A DNA stretch of 64,000 bases from Siphonodentalium dalli. Lineage: Eukaryota; Mollusca; Scaphopoda; Gadilida; Siphonodentaliidae. Within the stretch, counting starts at the first letter, position 1, and every line of letters starts with the position of its first letter. This document shows positions 9,690 through 19,528 of the stretch, one piece after another. Below the pieces are notes generated by a model. That model was not told the DNA's origin and did no database searches. It saw nothing but the letters and a program-made list of their open reading frames with translations. A program made the translations under genes and the position numbers. The stretch lies in assembly GCA_032622095.1 (NCBI GenBank), contig CP136068.1:63204025-63268024 (forward strand), read 5' to 3'.

Positions 9690-10074
9690 TGTGGGCTAGC
9701 ATTACCAAATTCACTCTCTGGGAACCCCATTCTGATTAGGTGTCAACTGCTATGGGAAACTTTAGTACGATCAAATTTCAGTTCCCCAGTTGAAGTTTGT
9801 GATGTGCACCCATTGAGCACCTCGATTTTATCATCTGCAAATTAGGGGATATTGAAACTGAACAGAATGGAAAAAGTAACTAAAAGAAATCTTAATATGA
9901 GACTATAGACACTGCCCAGAATATAAGACCTGAGCACAATGAGGTGATATAATATTATACTCTTCTTCTATTGTAATTGTTATAAACCTAAGTAGTGCAT
10001 AATATCACCATGAACAATCAATGAGGTCCCCATAGGGTGAATTTGGTAATGCTAGCCCAATGACAGACACACTA
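9690..10074 (-). repeat. TGTCTGAC repeat family (MITE-4), degraded copy
   Basis: It shares CCAAATTCACTCTCTGGG, GATGTGCACCCATTGAGCAC and a right end TAATGCTAGCC...ATGACAGACACACT with copies at 13467-13830, 47509-47928 and 49603-49712. Both sides show GAGGTCCCC and its complement. Small ORFs here are repeat-derived. Confidence 0.6.
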
Positions 10075-10370
10075 TTTCAAGGCTTGTATATAATAGTGTA
10101 TTATTTCTGGATAACTATTGGGAAATTCCACAGTATTAACTGATGTACCATTTAGACAATAAATGGGAGATTAAAAATGACTTTGTTTGTTATCTATAAG
10201 CCAACTTGACATGTCACATGTGTTTAATGACAATTGCTGAAGTGCGACAAAGCTAACAGTGATGTAAAATTCGATTTTAGAAACAAAATATGTTGTTTTT
10301 GTAATGGGAGGTCTGGATCTTTAATATTCAAAATGAAATGGCAATTCATACAACTGAATTGTTTTCTCAC

Positions 10371-10550
10371 CGTTAGATTAGAGACGGTTAGCCTTGTTGA
10401 AACATATGGTCTTAAGAACTCCAAGTTCTTTGAGACCCATAGAGCCTTTTTTGTTCTTTTTTTTGTTGCAGCACTTCCACTGGGTGCTGGCTTCTGTTGC
10501 TTGGTAAACGAAGTCCTCAGGGTTGCCATTCTAGTAAGTATTTTTTTTTT
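10371..10550 (-). CDS. MADF-domain exon of the Harbinger partner gene
   Basis: Minus-strand exon ending at the donor ACG|GTGAGA (10371/10370). It may start after the acceptor CTCTTTCAG (exon from 10550, phase 0) or a weaker TACTAG (exon from 10530). The product reads LRTSFTKQQK, then PSGSAATKK, then LEFLRPYVSTRLTVSNLT. This is the pattern of the second half of a MADF DNA-binding domain: LRT.F, a basic PSGS linker, an aromatic, then LEFLRP. Splicing to 7326 over a 3.04-kb intron keeps the frame and gives the expected order of MADF, acidic linker and BESS-like tail. The N-terminal half of the domain should lie above 10550, but a TTAA MITE sits there and no exon is visible. Confidence 0.68.
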
Positions 10551-10575
10551 CTGAAAGAGTAACAGAGCAACCTGT

Positions 10576-11047
10576 TAAAGGTACTCAATCCGATAAAACT
10601 CCTCTTAATTACTATTTCAATGGCTTCGGGGGTCAAAAATATTTGATTCGAGTCGAGGAAGTCACCCATCAAAGCTCAGATTTGTTAGATATCGATTTTA
10701 GAAATCTATTATTTTTAATTATCGGGAATACTATCTGGCCCAGAACTCAGTCAAAATTGAGTTATTATCACCACTTGATTTTAGAGTTATCCATCCTTGT
10801 CTGTTTGAATAGATTTTGAGTACACATCCAGAGCAGATTACGGCAGTTATTAGTACTCATCTCGAGTTGATAACAAATTTCAAAAATCAATATCTAATAA
10901 CTCTGAGCTTTGTTTGATGGGTTCCTCGACTCGAATCAAATATTTTTGACCCCCAAAGCCAAATAGTAATATAGGACCCTCTGATCGGATTGTTGTTGTT
11001 GGAATCTGTTGAGATGGGGACCCTCTGTTCGGATTGAGTACCTTTAA
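10576..11047. mobile_element. TTAA MITE-3, complete
   Basis: A 472-bp element bounded by TTAA with inverted ends AGGTACTCAATCCGA and TCGGATTGAGTACCT. Most of the interior is also inverted: GGGGGTCAAAAATATTTGAT at 10629 pairs with the complementary stretch at 10935-10955. No coding capacity. The TTAA duplication suggests piggyBac-related mobilisation. It sits just upstream of the MADF exon. Confidence 0.85.
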
Positions 11048-11225
11048 TAGTAAACCGGTACAATTTATATTTCAAACTGTTCACACCATTCTTTATTTAT
11101 GCAGCACTATGCTACAATTCACAATATGGTATTAATATATGAATTCAATAATTCATTATGATATATATTAAATAAATCATTTATGTCAACTAAATGTTCT
11201 ACATACTCAATCCCATTGACACATT

Positions 11226-11670
11226 GCCAAAGCTGTTTAGCTATTCAGAATATTCACCATAGCTAACTATAACTTGTCTGTTTATTAGTCACTCTAGTTA
11301 GTCATTGCGGTTTCCTAAGTCTATCTAGGAATTATTAGTGATCAATATAGCTAGAAATGGTGGATAGTCTATAGGTCAGCTATTAAGAATACTTACCATG
11401 GCTAACCAGGGTGCTAAGTCTATCTAGTCAGTTGTATTAGTCAATATAGCTAATCATTGTGTTTAACACGTCTAATAAGAAATTATTAGTGTTATATAGC
11501 TAGCTATGGTGGATAGTCTATATGGCCAGCTGTTAAGAATACTTACCATGGCTAACCAGGGTGCTTAGTCTATCTAGTCATTGTGGTTATTAAGTCATTC
11601 TAGGCATTATTTTGTATCACTATAACTAGCTTTGGTGGATAGTGTTTATAGCCAGAATATTCACCATAGC
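11226..11670 (+). repeat. Irregular tandem repeat, ~125-150-bp units
   Basis: Three units are marked by GGTGGATAGTCTATA-like blocks near 11359, 11509 and 11634, each followed by AAGAATACTTACCATGGCTA or a close variant. Spacings are about 149 and 126 bp. Short TAGCTA and TCTAGTCA words recur inside the units. Confidence 0.78.
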
Positions 11671-12179
11671 TTAAACCTTTACCCAACAAAATGGCCAAAA
11701 ATGCCCAAATAAAGCTTCAACAGCCTAAAATGTCTTCGGTCTGTCTCAATAACACAGTTATTCCCTGTGCCAATGCATTTTTATATATGCGAGTCAGCCA
11801 TAGGTCGCCTCGCATATATAACAGAATGCATTGGCCTAAACAAAATTCTTTTTTTAACACTTTTTACCATTTTTAGCTCAACTTTACTTTGATAATCATA
11901 AAATTTTTCATGGATGTCAACAATGACATGTAGATGGGAACAACTCATTTTGGGGTCATTGACACTTTCATTTATTACATTCTTTAACAATTTTATAATT
12001 TTGTCCTACATTTTTTAACAACTTTATAATATTTTTCTACATTCTTTGACAATTTTATGATCATTTTTAATATGTGTTAAGCCAATACATTCTCTTATAT
12101 ATGCAAGGCAACCTATGGTCAACTCGCATATATAACAGAATGCATTGGCACAGGGCCATTCTGTTGGGTAAAGGGTTAA
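11671..12179. mobile_element. TTAA MITE-2, complete, with nested P2 fragment
   Basis: A 509-bp element bounded by TTAA at 11671 and 12176, with inverted ends ACCTTTACCCAACA and TGTTGGGTAAAGGG. Each side carries a hairpin related to that of MITE-1 (GCCAATGCATT...GCATATATAACAGAATGC at 11768-11835 and 12071-12148). A family P2 fragment (ACATGTAGATGGGAACAAC) is nested at 11876-11975. No intact gene is present. Confidence 0.82.
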
Positions 12180-12605
12180 GTGCAATTCATTATTAAATGT
12201 GAATTTGGTCTCACATAGTTGAGCCCCAGCTGGAACCTCCAGGTTGCATTGGTACTTGCAGTTCCTGGCTAATAACCCACACGATCATGCAGTTATTATT
12301 TACACATGTAAAGAATGACTGCAATGTACCACTGATCGTCGTGTCTTGCGATTATGTTGTCCAGAAAAAACCAGCTGGCATCATCACAGAGGACAGTTAA
12401 GGGCTAAAGAGGTGCATAGACTCCTATCAGTCATCCAGCAGTATGGTGTCATATCATACAGCATGTCATATAAAAATTAAATCGCTTACAGTGATTTTAC
12501 AGACTGTAAATTAGGGCCGATGAGATCAGCCCCTGGGACTGAAAGAGTTACATGTAAATTTGGCCTCCCATAGTTGAGCCCCAGCTGGAACCTCCAGGTT
12601 GCATT
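12180..12605 (-). repeat. Dispersed repeat R1, inverted copy with empty MITE site
   Basis: The reverse complement of 988-1328 plus the flank beyond the MITE there. At 12193-12196 a single TTAA joins the two flanks (AATTCATTATTAAATGTGAA) exactly where MITE-1 is inserted in the other copy. From 12490 a remnant of MITE-1's left end follows, then a second copy of the GTTGAGCCCCAGCTGGAACC block. MITE-2 abuts the left edge at another TTAA. Confidence 0.8.
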
Positions 12606-13466
12606 GGACTTAAATATGAAACCATTCGGTCTTATTGTTCTGAAGAAGATGTTTAAAAGAATTAAATGGTGGGAAAGAGTTATGGCCCTGGCTTCGCAAC
12701 TATTTGACCCAGTGACCACAGTGGAACAAATCTGAATGAGAATCACCTAGGGAACATCCACACCAAATATGAACCCATTTGGTCTTATGGTTCCAGAGTA
12801 GAAGATGTTCAAATAATTGTTGTCGGACCGATGGACGGACAGACGATGGACGGACGAGGAGTGATAACTATAGCTCCGTCGGAGCACAGGTAGGGTGGCT
12901 GGTTGATAATTAAATCTCTTATCTCCGCCCCTATTTGAACAAACGTGAATCCCCATCTATGAGATCCATTCATTTGGTAATTTCAGACATTAGATTTTAA
13001 GAGTTGAACTGAACTGATTTTCCTAAAATTACCCCAAATCTGAAAAATTCTAAACCTCAGTCACCGAAGGACCCTCCATACCAAACATAAGCTAAATAGT
13101 CCAGATGTTTCTTGAGAAGAAATTGTTTTAAGAATTACTATGGAAGGAAAGAGTTATGGCCCTGACTTCTCACCTATTTGACCTAATGAACTCGTTTGAA
13201 CAAATCTGAATGTGAGTCACCTGGGGGACATCCACACCTAAATATATAAACCCATTTGGTCTTTAATATGTATCTGGAGAAGAAAACAATTGATGGACGG
13301 ATAGACATAATGACAGATGGATGGATGAGAGAACAGTCTGACATAGAGACTGACAAATTCAATCCAATATACCCCCCCAAGTTTTCTTTGCAAAATCAGG
13401 GTATAAGGAGTTCAACTGGATACTGGTGGTTAAGAACATTATATTCGAACAGACAAGCCTGAACAT
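12606..13466 (-). repeat. Family P1 pearl-type repeat, reverse orientation
   Basis: Monomers in complement (GAACAAATCTGAATG, CACCTAGGGAACATCCACAC), an ACGG tract with the start hairpin near 12832-12890, then further monomers to the AGACAGATGG-type tract at 13295-13325. Short ORFs here (12486-12956, 13183-13462) follow the monomers and carry no domain. Confidence 0.75.
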
Positions 13467-13830
13467 AGTGTCTGACATTTGCAGAATGAGGTCCCCAAAG
13501 GGTGAATTTAATGACACAATCCTGCAATGTGGGTTAGCATCACCAAATTCACCCTCTGGGGGACCTCATTCTGAGTAGGCCTCAACTGCTATGGGAGACA
13601 TATTATTAGATTGAAGTTCTCCAGTTAAAGTTGGTGATGTGCACCCATTGGGCACCTCAATTATGCATTTTATATTCACATATATTAGGGGATATAGCAA
13701 CAAAACAGAAGGGTAAAAGTAAAAATGTCAATTTAAGTGCCTATATACTTCCCAGAAGATGAGGCCTAAGCAGAATGAGGACCCTGGCTAGTGTATTTGG
13801 TGATGCTAGACTGCTGTGCAGGGTAGCATA
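13467..13830 (+). mobile_element. MITE-4 copy inside P1-type sequence
   Basis: The left end AGTGTCTGACATTTGCAGAA is followed by GAGGTCCCC. Internal blocks (GTTAGCATCACCAAATTCAC, GTGATGTGCACCCATTGGGC) match 47509-47928 and 9690-10074. The right end is degraded. Confidence 0.65.
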
Positions 13831-14533
13831 ATGGTCTAGATGAGAAGTCGTTATAAAAATTACCAAGGAGGAATATAGTTATGGCCCTGGTTTCGCAACT
13901 ATTTGACACAGTGACCTCATTTGGACAAATCTGAATGACAGTCACCTAGGGAACAAATATGATCAAAATGCAAAAATGTATTTTTTTTGGTTTTTAGAGT
14001 TATGTCCCTGGCTCTGCCCCTATTTGATCCAGTGACCCAATTTGAACAAATCTGATTCCCAGTCACCCAAGGTCCCCCAGTACCAAATATAAGCTAAATG
14101 GGCCCAATATTTTTTTAGAAGAAGTCATTGTAAGAATTACTATGAGTTATGGCCCCCCCCTGTTTTCTCAACTAATTGACCGGGTGACCTCATTTGAACA
14201 AATCTGAACACCAGTCACCCAAGGATCCTCCATACCAAATATTAGCTAAATCGGCACAATGGTTATGGACAAGAAGTTGTTGTAAGAATTACTATGGAGG
14301 AATAGAGTTATGGCCCTTGGTTTCGAAACTATTTGACCCAGTGACCTCATTTGAACAAATCTGAATGAGAGTCACCTAGGGAACATCCACACTAAATATG
14401 AACCAATTCGGTATGGTGGTTTTAGAGGAGAAGATTTTTTTTTTAAAGTTGACGGACAGACGGACCGACGGACGGATGACGGACGAGAAGTGATGACTAT
14501 AGCTCCACCGGAGACTTTGTCTTAGGTGAGCTA
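13831..14533 (-). repeat. Family P1 pearl-type repeat, complete 5' end
   Basis: Four or so monomers in complement end in an ACGG-rich tract (GACGGACAGACGGACC region, 14450-14482) and the hairpin GCTCCACCGGAGAC...TTAGGTGAGCTA at 14501-14533, which is the start of the family on the other strand. Confidence 0.78.
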
Positions 14534-14814
14534 ATAAAAGGTCAGCCGACCACAGTGTCCCCCGAAAATGTGGCAAGTCAATGATGCTTTGTTGAAGAAA
14601 AGTCGAAAAGGGTTAATAACTCGTTAAAAAAATATTGTTGGAGCCTATCCTCACTATCCTGCATCAGCACATGACTCAGGTATAGCTAACTTATGTTTTC
14701 CTCTCACAGGCTCCAATCCAATTTGGGGTTCAAACTTCTGAGGGCCCTTCCTAGATATTGTGTATGAAGATATACCTTTGGATTTTGGGCATATAATATG
14801 GTTGGAGCTCATTT
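14534..14814. other. Repeat-derived spacer
   Basis: 14534-14640 is the inverted counterpart of 880-985. The remainder shows no gene, though a CTCTCACAG acceptor-like string occurs near 14700 with no credible exon after it. Confidence 0.45.
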
Positions 14815-15460
14815 CTCTTTATCAATGGTCTATTATTTTATATTCATTTTATTTTAGTATATGTAATTGGTTTTGGAAAAAAAATTACATCTCAATGAAC
14901 AAATCTGAGACATTTGCCCCCTCCCCAAACATATGTGGGGAAATCCCTGTGAGAATAGGACATGTGGGATTTATTTGGATGTCTGACTATATTGGCCTAA
15001 CAATATTTCCTTGATCTTGAACCCCAGTGTATTCTCTTATATATAGGAGAATACACTGGTGCAGGGTCTTTATTGCTGTACCAGCATAGCTCTGGTAATG
15101 AAATGGTTAATACTAATACTATTATAAAATTGCTTAAACTGTCAAACAGTCAGAGTTGTATTTGAGATTGCTGTAAACACATAGGATTAAATTTCATTCA
15201 CACACCTCTTTCTCTCTCAGCCTGATAAATGTGGATATTGAGATAAAAGTTAATTACTTTATAATGACTGGACACACAGCTGTGAGCACTGTGAGAATTA
15301 AGGCTGGTCAGTTCCTGGCATGTCATATAACTAAAGTGTAAGGCTTTTAATGGGGTGAACCTTGCATGGATCTGGTATGGGGTGACATTCAGTGGTGGTG
15401 GTGGTGGGGAGGTGGGGGGGGGGGGGCAAGGGTTTAAAACAAGGATTTGAATTAATTCTT
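14815..15460 (+). repeat. Long inverted repeat, partner at 58060-58740
   Basis: About 650 bp match the reverse complement of 58060-58740 with few differences, including CCAGCATAGCTCTGGTAATG and GCATGTCATATAACTAAAGT. Inside lies the hairpin CCAGTGTATTCTCTTATATA...GGAGAATACACTGG at 15024-15058. The similarity continues into flanking P1 sequence on both sides, so a larger unit was copied. A G-rich tract is at 15395-15428. Confidence 0.82.
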
Positions 15461-15471
15461 TTTAAGAGTTA

Positions 15472-16911
15472 TGTCCCTGGGCCCTGGCTCTGCCCCTATT
15501 TGACCCAGTGACCCCATTAGAACAAATCTGAACACCAGTCACCCAAGGCAAGGTCTCTCTGTATCCAATATAAGCTAAATCGGCCAAATATTTTTTAGAA
15601 GAAGTCATTGTAAGAATTACTATGAGTTATGGCCCTGGTTTCTCAACTAATTGACCGGGTGACCTCATTTGAACAAATCTGAACACCACTCACCCGAGGA
15701 CCCTCCATACCAAATATTAGCTAAATCGCCCCAATGGTTCTGAACAAGTCGTTGTAAGAATTACTATGGAGGAATAGAGTTATGGCCCTGACTTCGCAAC
15801 TATTTGACCCAGTGACCTCATTTGAACAAATCTGAATGAGAGTCACCTAGGTAACATCCACACCAAATATGAACCAATTTGGTCTTCCGGTTTCAGAGGA
15901 GAAGATGTTCAAAGAATTGTTGACGGACGGACGGACGAGGAGTGATGACTATAGCTCCACCGGAGACTTCGTCTCAGGTGAGCTAAAAACATTGGATCAA
16001 ACCCAATATTCAAACTTGATCTGTATTTAGAGTTGAGTCCCAGCCATTCTCAAACAAAATCACACCCCCCTCCCCTAAAATAGACATAATTTTGCACCCT
16101 GGGCCCTGAAAAAAAATGGACAGCATTTTGTTTCCTAGGCGCTTGCCAGGATTTCATTTTCCACCTTTCCCAAATAAAATATCACGTTATGATGCCATTA
16201 TGATCCCTGGGCCCTGGCTCTGCCCCTATTTGACCCAGTGACCCCATTAGAACAAATCTGAACCCCAGTTACCCAAGGCAAGGTCTCTCTGTATCCAATA
16301 TAAGCTAAATCGGCCAAATATTTTTTTAGAAGAAGTCATTGTAAGAATTACTATGAGTTATGGCCCTGGTTTCTCAACTAATTGACCGGGTGACCTCATT
16401 TGAACACCACTCACCCGAGGACCCTCCATACCAAATATTAGCTAAATCGGCCCAATGGTTCGTTGTAAGAATTACTATGGAGGAATAGAGTTATGGCCCT
16501 GGCTTCGCAACTATTTGACCCAGTGGCCTCATTTGAACAAATCTGAATGAGAGTCACCTAGGGAACATCCACACCAAATATGAACCAATTTGGTCTTCCG
16601 GTTTCAGAGGAGAAGATGTTCAAAGAATTGTTGACGGACGGACGAGGAGTGATGACTATAGCTCCACCGGAGACTTCGTCTCAGGTGAGCTAAAAACATT
16701 GGATCAAACCCAATATTCAAACTTGATCTGTATTTAGAGTTGAGTCCCAGCCATTCTCGAACAAAATCACCCCCCCCCCTAAAATAAAGACATAATTTTG
16801 CACCCTGGGCCCTGAAAAAAAAATGGACAGCATTTTGTTTCCTAGGCGCTTGCCAGGATTTCATTTTCCACCTTTCCCAAATAAAATATCACGTTATGAT
16901 GCCATTATGAT
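15472..16911 (-). repeat. Recent 731-bp tandem duplication of a P1-bearing segment
   Basis: CCCTGGGCCCTGGCTCTGCC occurs at 15475 and 16206. The two halves (15472-16202 and 16203-16911) stay nearly identical through the ACGG tract, the start hairpin and a non-P1 tail ending ATGATGCCATTATGA. The second half has small deletions (for example 13 bp near 16398). High identity implies a recent event. No gene is contained. Confidence 0.9.
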
Positions 16912-17310
16912 ACGTTTAATGATAAAAATATTTGGACAAAATTCTGTTTCCTTGGCTGCAGAAAAAAATGGACACCATGCATTTTGTTTCTGTAGGTACT
17001 TGCCAGGATATCTTACCCCACCCGTTCCCAAGCAAAATCACCACCATCCCATAGGATATGTTTATATAATAAGTTTAACAAATGACCCCTTTTTTGTCGT
17101 TTGTTGAAATTATTATCTAAACACTTCCCTTCAAACCATGGCCCCAGGGAAAAAAAATGGACAGCGTTTTAAAATTCCTGACCCTAATTTTTCCCCAACT
17201 GTAATTTAATTTTTTTCCTGAACCACGGTAATTTCTTTGCTTATAACAAAATCACGCTACCTGCCCCCTTCCTCCACCCGAAAAAAATTCGGGTGCATGC
17301 TTCCTGTTGT
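16912..17310 (+). repeat. Degenerate ATGGACAGC-type monomers
   Basis: Blocks like AAAAAAATGGACAGC and CTTGCCAGGAT recur at 16820, 16964 and 17150 with decreasing similarity, separated by about 145-185 bp. These are old tandem monomers continuing from the tail of the duplication. The frame 16823-17107 follows them. Confidence 0.6.
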
Positions 17311-17660
17311 AAAGTATACCATTCTTAGTTGAATAACCTTCTACCATAAAACCTTTAAGCCGAGAATAACACTGCGAGGCAGTCAATATGCTCGTACGTG
17401 ATGACATCATATCGCAAACTCGCTTCCGCGACAATCAGGTGTGCATGGGTCACTCCAGGCTAATCAGCGCCCCCAATAAAGTGTACATGGCACCTTCTAT
17501 AATGGGCAGGTAAATATTATCAATGACATAACAAAAAAGTTAAATTAGTACAAGCAGATGGTTTACTCAAAATATTTATGGTGAGATTAAATGCAGTTTC
17601 TATAAATTTAGGCAAAATGACTTTCTTCGTTCATAAAAAATATATACATTTTCCTTCACA
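17311..17660. other. Upstream region of the THAP exon
   Basis: No ORF of note. It would hold the promoter of the THAP gene if that gene is active, but I recognise no convincing TATA box or other site beyond generic AT-rich words. Confidence 0.35.
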
Positions 17661-17924
17661 ATGGTTACAACCAAACATTGTTGTTACGGGACCTGTAAGA
17701 GTGATTCAAGGATAGATTCCAATGTCAATTTTATCGGGTTTGGGAATGGATTTCCCAAGCCAAACAGAGAATTAGAGAAATGCAAGCGATGGGTGCATGC
17801 ATGCGGCCGAGTCGATTTCGTCGTCGCAAATGTAAACAAGGACACATACATGTGTAGTAAACACTTCGCAAATGAGAATGGACCAACTGAGGAATATCCA
17901 GACCCGATTATATCAGGGAAACAG
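17661..17924 (+). CDS. THAP zinc-finger exon of a transposase gene
   Basis: From an ATG, 88 residues form an N-terminal THAP DNA-binding domain and end at a strong donor (AACAG|GTACGT), phase 0. Visible zinc ligands are C7 (or C8), C12, C65 and H68 (YMCSKHF), the C2CH pattern of THAP. The invariant Trp is W44 (CKRWVHAC), and FPKP (31-34) fits the conserved proline region. THAP fingers bind element ends in several DDE transposases. The next exon at 18885 continues in frame, and a complete DDE exon lies 1.6 kb downstream on the same strand. The start is chosen because THAP domains normally begin within a few residues of the initiator Met. Confidence 0.85.
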
Positions 17925-18884
17925 GTACGTTTGTATTTTAGTATTAAGTTTAGTATTAATAAACCTTGTGTATTGTGATTCATGTTGAGAGTTACGAAGT
18001 GATTTAGTTTTGCGCATATTGCTTATACATGTATGGAAAATTTAACCCAGGGATTTATATCAACCTGAAATTCATCTTAATAACTCATCGTCGCCTGGGT
18101 TTGTTATGAGCCTATAATCCAGCAGATATCGTGATTTATCAACTCCTTTTCCGTGTGATATACCAAAATGTATATAGTTCCGCTCATACATTATGCCAAA
18201 CGTAATCAGCGCGTAAATGGTATATTGTCAAGACGTACGATGGTGTACGTATACAAGAGACTGCTCGTGTTACTTAAGTTGTGCTTCTGTTTACACAACA
18301 CAGCGCAATTCTATATATTGGTTAATCATACAAAAATGATATAAACGCTCTTTATTATTGCCATATCATGAACAGTAAGAAATAACGCTCTTTATGTTTA
18401 CCATATCCGGATCTAAACAAAAGCCAGGAAACGTAACGTTTTTTTTGTGTTGCTTTTGTTTACATAACAAAGGGGGGAAGTTGACAATAATATACTGTCT
18501 ATGCCATATTTCTGATTGGCGTAATAACAAAGTCTGTCTATAGTTATATCTCACTATTCCTTCTGTTTATGGCGTTTTTTGACGGAGGTGAATATTTTAA
18601 CAGCATGCCCGTATCTTTAATATGGGACGTTTAAAACGAACATTTATTATTATATTAAGACATAAACTTATGATAACTTCATTATTTTAACTCATAATAT
18701 GTCATTACATATAGACAAGTACCATATCGTAATGTTGACTTTATACTGGGTCACTATCTGGTTATGAGTAATTAAATCAAAGGGACTATATAATTATGTG
18801 TATACTATAGAATTTATTCTTATTTATGTACCGGACTTGTTATCATATTGGTACTTAAAGACTTTTTTTATTTTATATTTCCAG

Positions 18885-18962
18885 GTGACCAGAAGGAAGT
18901 CCCCTGCAGTTCGCTCTCCCTTGCCTCCTGCTAAAAATATAGCTTTATCAATAGCTAAGTAG
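18885..18962 (+). CDS. Short second exon after the THAP exon, ending in a stop
   Basis: After an acceptor (ATATTTCCAG) the sequence continues the THAP frame in phase 0 with a basic, proline-rich stretch (VTRRKSPAVRSPLPPAK), typical of the linker following a THAP domain. It reaches TAG at 18960 after 25 residues. I see no donor before the stop that would carry the frame on to the DDE ORF at 19529. Either this copy is broken here, or a donor within the exon has been missed. Confidence 0.6.
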   Translation: MTRRKSPAVRSPLPPAKNIALSIAK

Positions 18963-19128
18963 TCCAAATGCAATTGGTGAATTAATTAAAAAATTAAAGG
19001 GACACATTGGAAATCTTTTTATCAACTTGTATCATAATCATCAATATCTAAATGAAAACAAATGACAATGTCAATGACATTTTTTTTATTGTTATTATAA
19101 AAGTTAAAAATATTTTTTTTTTTAAATC
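18963..19128. other. Spacer between linker exon and repeat
   Basis: AT-rich, with no exon or site recognised. Confidence 0.35.
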
Positions 19129-19528
19129 GATTTTTTTTTTCAAATTTTTTTTTTGTTGAAAAATGGTCATAACTCCTTTAAAATAAATCGGATCAAACCC
19201 ATATTCGAACTAGATCTGTATTTTGGGCTGTGAAACTCACATACCAAATTTGGTTCCAATCAAAATGTTTGAGTTATGGCAGAATGTGTGAATTCTAAGT
19301 CGAAAAAGGGCCATAACTCTGTAACAAAAACTCGGATCAAACCCAAATTCGAACTCGATCTGTATTTTGGGCTGATATACCCATATACAAAATTTGCTTC
19401 TGATTGGATTGAAAATGTTTGAGTTATCGCATTACACGTGAAGTGTCTACGGACGGACAGACGGACGGACAGACGGACGGACGAACGACGAGTGGTCAAT
19501 CCGGACAACGACACTATGTTTACCATAC
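19129..19528 (-). repeat. Two-monomer repeat with ACGG tract, inserted in the THAP-DDE gene
   Basis: Two ~130-bp monomers share CGGATCAAACCCA(T/A)ATTCGAACT and GATCTGTATTTTGGGCTG, followed by a GGACGGAC tract at 19452-19484. Its layout is that of the pearl-type families but with a different core. It lies between the linker exon and the DDE ORF and may have removed the original exon boundary. Confidence 0.7.
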
